NCBI GenBank assembly: GCA_038131365.1
Contig: JAYPPH010000005.1
Coordinates: 486,510 to 550,509 of the forward strand
Origin: Marisalimonas marina
GTDB taxonomy: Bacteria; Pseudomonadota; Alphaproteobacteria; Puniceispirillales; Marisalimonadaceae
DNA: 64,000 nucleotides
Direction: 5' to 3'
Below the pieces are notes generated by a model, which worked only from the letters and a program-made list of their open reading frames with translations, made no database searches and was not told where the DNA came from. A program made the position numbers and the translations under genes. Every line of letters starts with the position of its first letter. The first letter of the stretch is position 1. Positions 63,178 to 64,000 of the stretch are shown here, piece after piece.

Positions 63178-63636
63178 TTGGTATTGTGCCCCACATCTTG
63201 CTGCACCCGTTTTCGATTTGGACAAAGTATTTTGATCAACACATTCCGAAAGTATGCTCTGAGACGACCGTACAGTCGGAAGATACGCGTTCCATCAGCT
63301 TTCGCATTCGCCGTCTCCTCAGATCACCTTGCGGCAGATTTGATCCTATCGTTGCAAGGAAAAGACCCGTTGGCGGGCATCCTTGCAAGCCTTCGCGCTG
63401 CGTACACTTGTGACGAGGACACGCTCAACAAGTTAATTAAACAACTCCAAACACCAAGCTCCTACCATGAAGTCCTTCGTTTATTCAAATCGACCGATAT
63501 CAGAAAATACACCATTTGCACATTGCGAGATTACTACGCCAGCGGGGCAGAGCTCGACCGTACTCAGGCAGCACTTTTAAGGACAGTTGCTGAAGCACTT
63601 GACCCGGAAAGTGATGCTGTTTTTCGGCGCCGATAA
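63178..63636 (+). CDS. hypothetical protein, possibly first part of a frameshifted gene
   Basis: The coherent part runs from about SSDHLAADLILSLQGKDPL to EALDPESDAVF, a helical soluble protein without recognised family. The start is unclear (TTG 63178 has no ribosome site). The end DAVFRRR* at a poly-T run is one base from continuing as DAVFGADKNQEREPE, in the frame of the next ORF, so the two may be one gene broken by a homopolymer error. Confidence 0.45.
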   Translation: MVLCPTSCCTRFRFGQSILINTFRKYALRRPYSRKIRVPSAFAFAVSSDHLAADLILSLQGKDPLAGILASLRAAYTCDEDTLNKLIKQLQTPSSYHEVLRLFKSTDIRKYTICTLRDYYASGAELDRTQAALLRTVAEALDPESDAVFRRR

Positions 63637-64000
63637 GAACCAGGAACGTGAGCCCGAAATTCTGAAATTCGAGCAAGATCCCCAAGGGGCAACATCATTA
63701 TCTGTCTCGATTTATTTCAGAGGTAAGTTTTTCCCCACATCGCGACCCCATGATCTCGCTTACCGGCTGGCTTCAGCTTTTGACTCTGTCGGGGGAAGTT
63801 GTCATCTCGTTGACCCCGATCAAGACAATATGAATTTTCCGAAGAGCGATATTGCACTCGTCGACGACCCGCACGTATTCAGGAAATCTCCGAAGGAGAA
63901 GCGACGCTTTCTTGAGAGTATTCGGGAACATTCAAGGGTAATGGTGATGTTCGAAATGGACCCGTGGGCGCGCGGTCTTACAGAGCGGATAACCGCAAAC
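63614..64000 (+). CDS. hypothetical protein, cut by window end
   Basis: Open from ATG 63614 through the last base, at least 129 residues. Visible segments include RGKFFPTSRPHDLAYRLASA and DPDQDNMNFPKSDIALVDDP, giving the look of a Rossmann-like α/β fold, but no family is recognised. It overlaps the upstream ORF by 23 bp and may be its continuation after a frameshift. Confidence 0.5.
   Translation, partial: MLFFGADKNQEREPEILKFEQDPQGATSLSVSIYFRGKFFPTSRPHDLAYRLASAFDSVGGSCHLVDPDQDNMNFPKSDIALVDDPHVFRKSPKEKRRFLESIREHSRVMVMFEMDPWARGLTERITAN

Overview
The window joins two unlike DNAs. Positions 1 to about 52,550 are AT-rich, use A/T-rich codons and many TTG starts, and carry an alphaproteobacterial gene set: lon-hup-tRNA-Val, a NuoE/NuoF-like fused formate dehydrogenase subunit, ETF-ubiquinone oxidoreductase and an Mrp antiporter operon. 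A streamlined marine alphaproteobacterium is my inference. From about 52,550 to the end the DNA is strongly GC-rich and looks like a different alphaproteobacterium, possibly Rhodospirillales-like (glnE, bcp, hybrid kinase, fliL, prfB). The switch falls inside two broken genes, so a chimeric assembly is the simplest reading. Frameshifts are rare before 49 kb (btuB, mnhG) and dense after it, which also suggests poorer sequence quality there.

Layout of the AT-rich part. 0-4.3 kb: lon 3' end, hup, a methyltransferase, tRNA-Val, ferredoxin-NADP reductase and a Rossmann protein. 4.3-7.2 kb: a cobalamin riboswitch followed by a BtuB-like receptor (one frameshift) and a small membrane protein, probably a B12-controlled uptake unit. 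7.2-8.3 kb: tRNA-Asp and an HtrA-like protein that has lost all three catalytic residues. 8.5-13.7 kb: a run of metabolic genes (VOC protein, MFS carrier, amidohydrolase, aminotransferase, aldehyde dehydrogenase). 13.9-21.9 kb: a double cyclic-nucleotide-binding-like protein, DgoK and DgoA, a two-gene NAD-linked formate dehydrogenase, and a split ThDP-dependent decarboxylase. 22-25 kb: MarR-EmrA-EmrB. 25-30.8 kb: homocysteine methyltransferase family, MoxR/VWA pair, thioesterase and two transporters. 30.9-33.3 kb: ETF-QO, a SufU-like scaffold and two very small membrane proteins. 33.4-40.8 kb: a minus-strand Mrp-type operon with three antiporter-like subunits. 40.9-42.7 kb: thiamine/precursor ABC genes, with a TPP riboswitch placed between permease and binding protein. 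42.7-44.3 kb: an AcuC-type deacetylase and a DUF192 protein.

44.3-52.5 kb is accessory DNA. It begins with a decayed tyrosine recombinase, continues with short unknown genes, two of which share a gap-free 67-bp promoter/leader copy, then a terminase-small-subunit-like gene and a PD-(D/E)XK nuclease. It ends in a heavily frameshifted restriction-modification pair (helicase-nuclease and methyltransferase). The two-copy leader with its palindrome, driving unrelated unknown genes, is the best candidate for something undescribed.

The GC-rich part holds the 3' part of glnE in many frames, bcp, a PAS-PAS-kinase-REC-REC-Hpt hybrid kinase overlapping a REC-GGDEF gene, fliL, a palindromic intergenic repeat, prfB with its programmed +1 frameshift, a LysE-family exporter whose 3' end is tandemly repeated, and unknown coding DNA running off the window.
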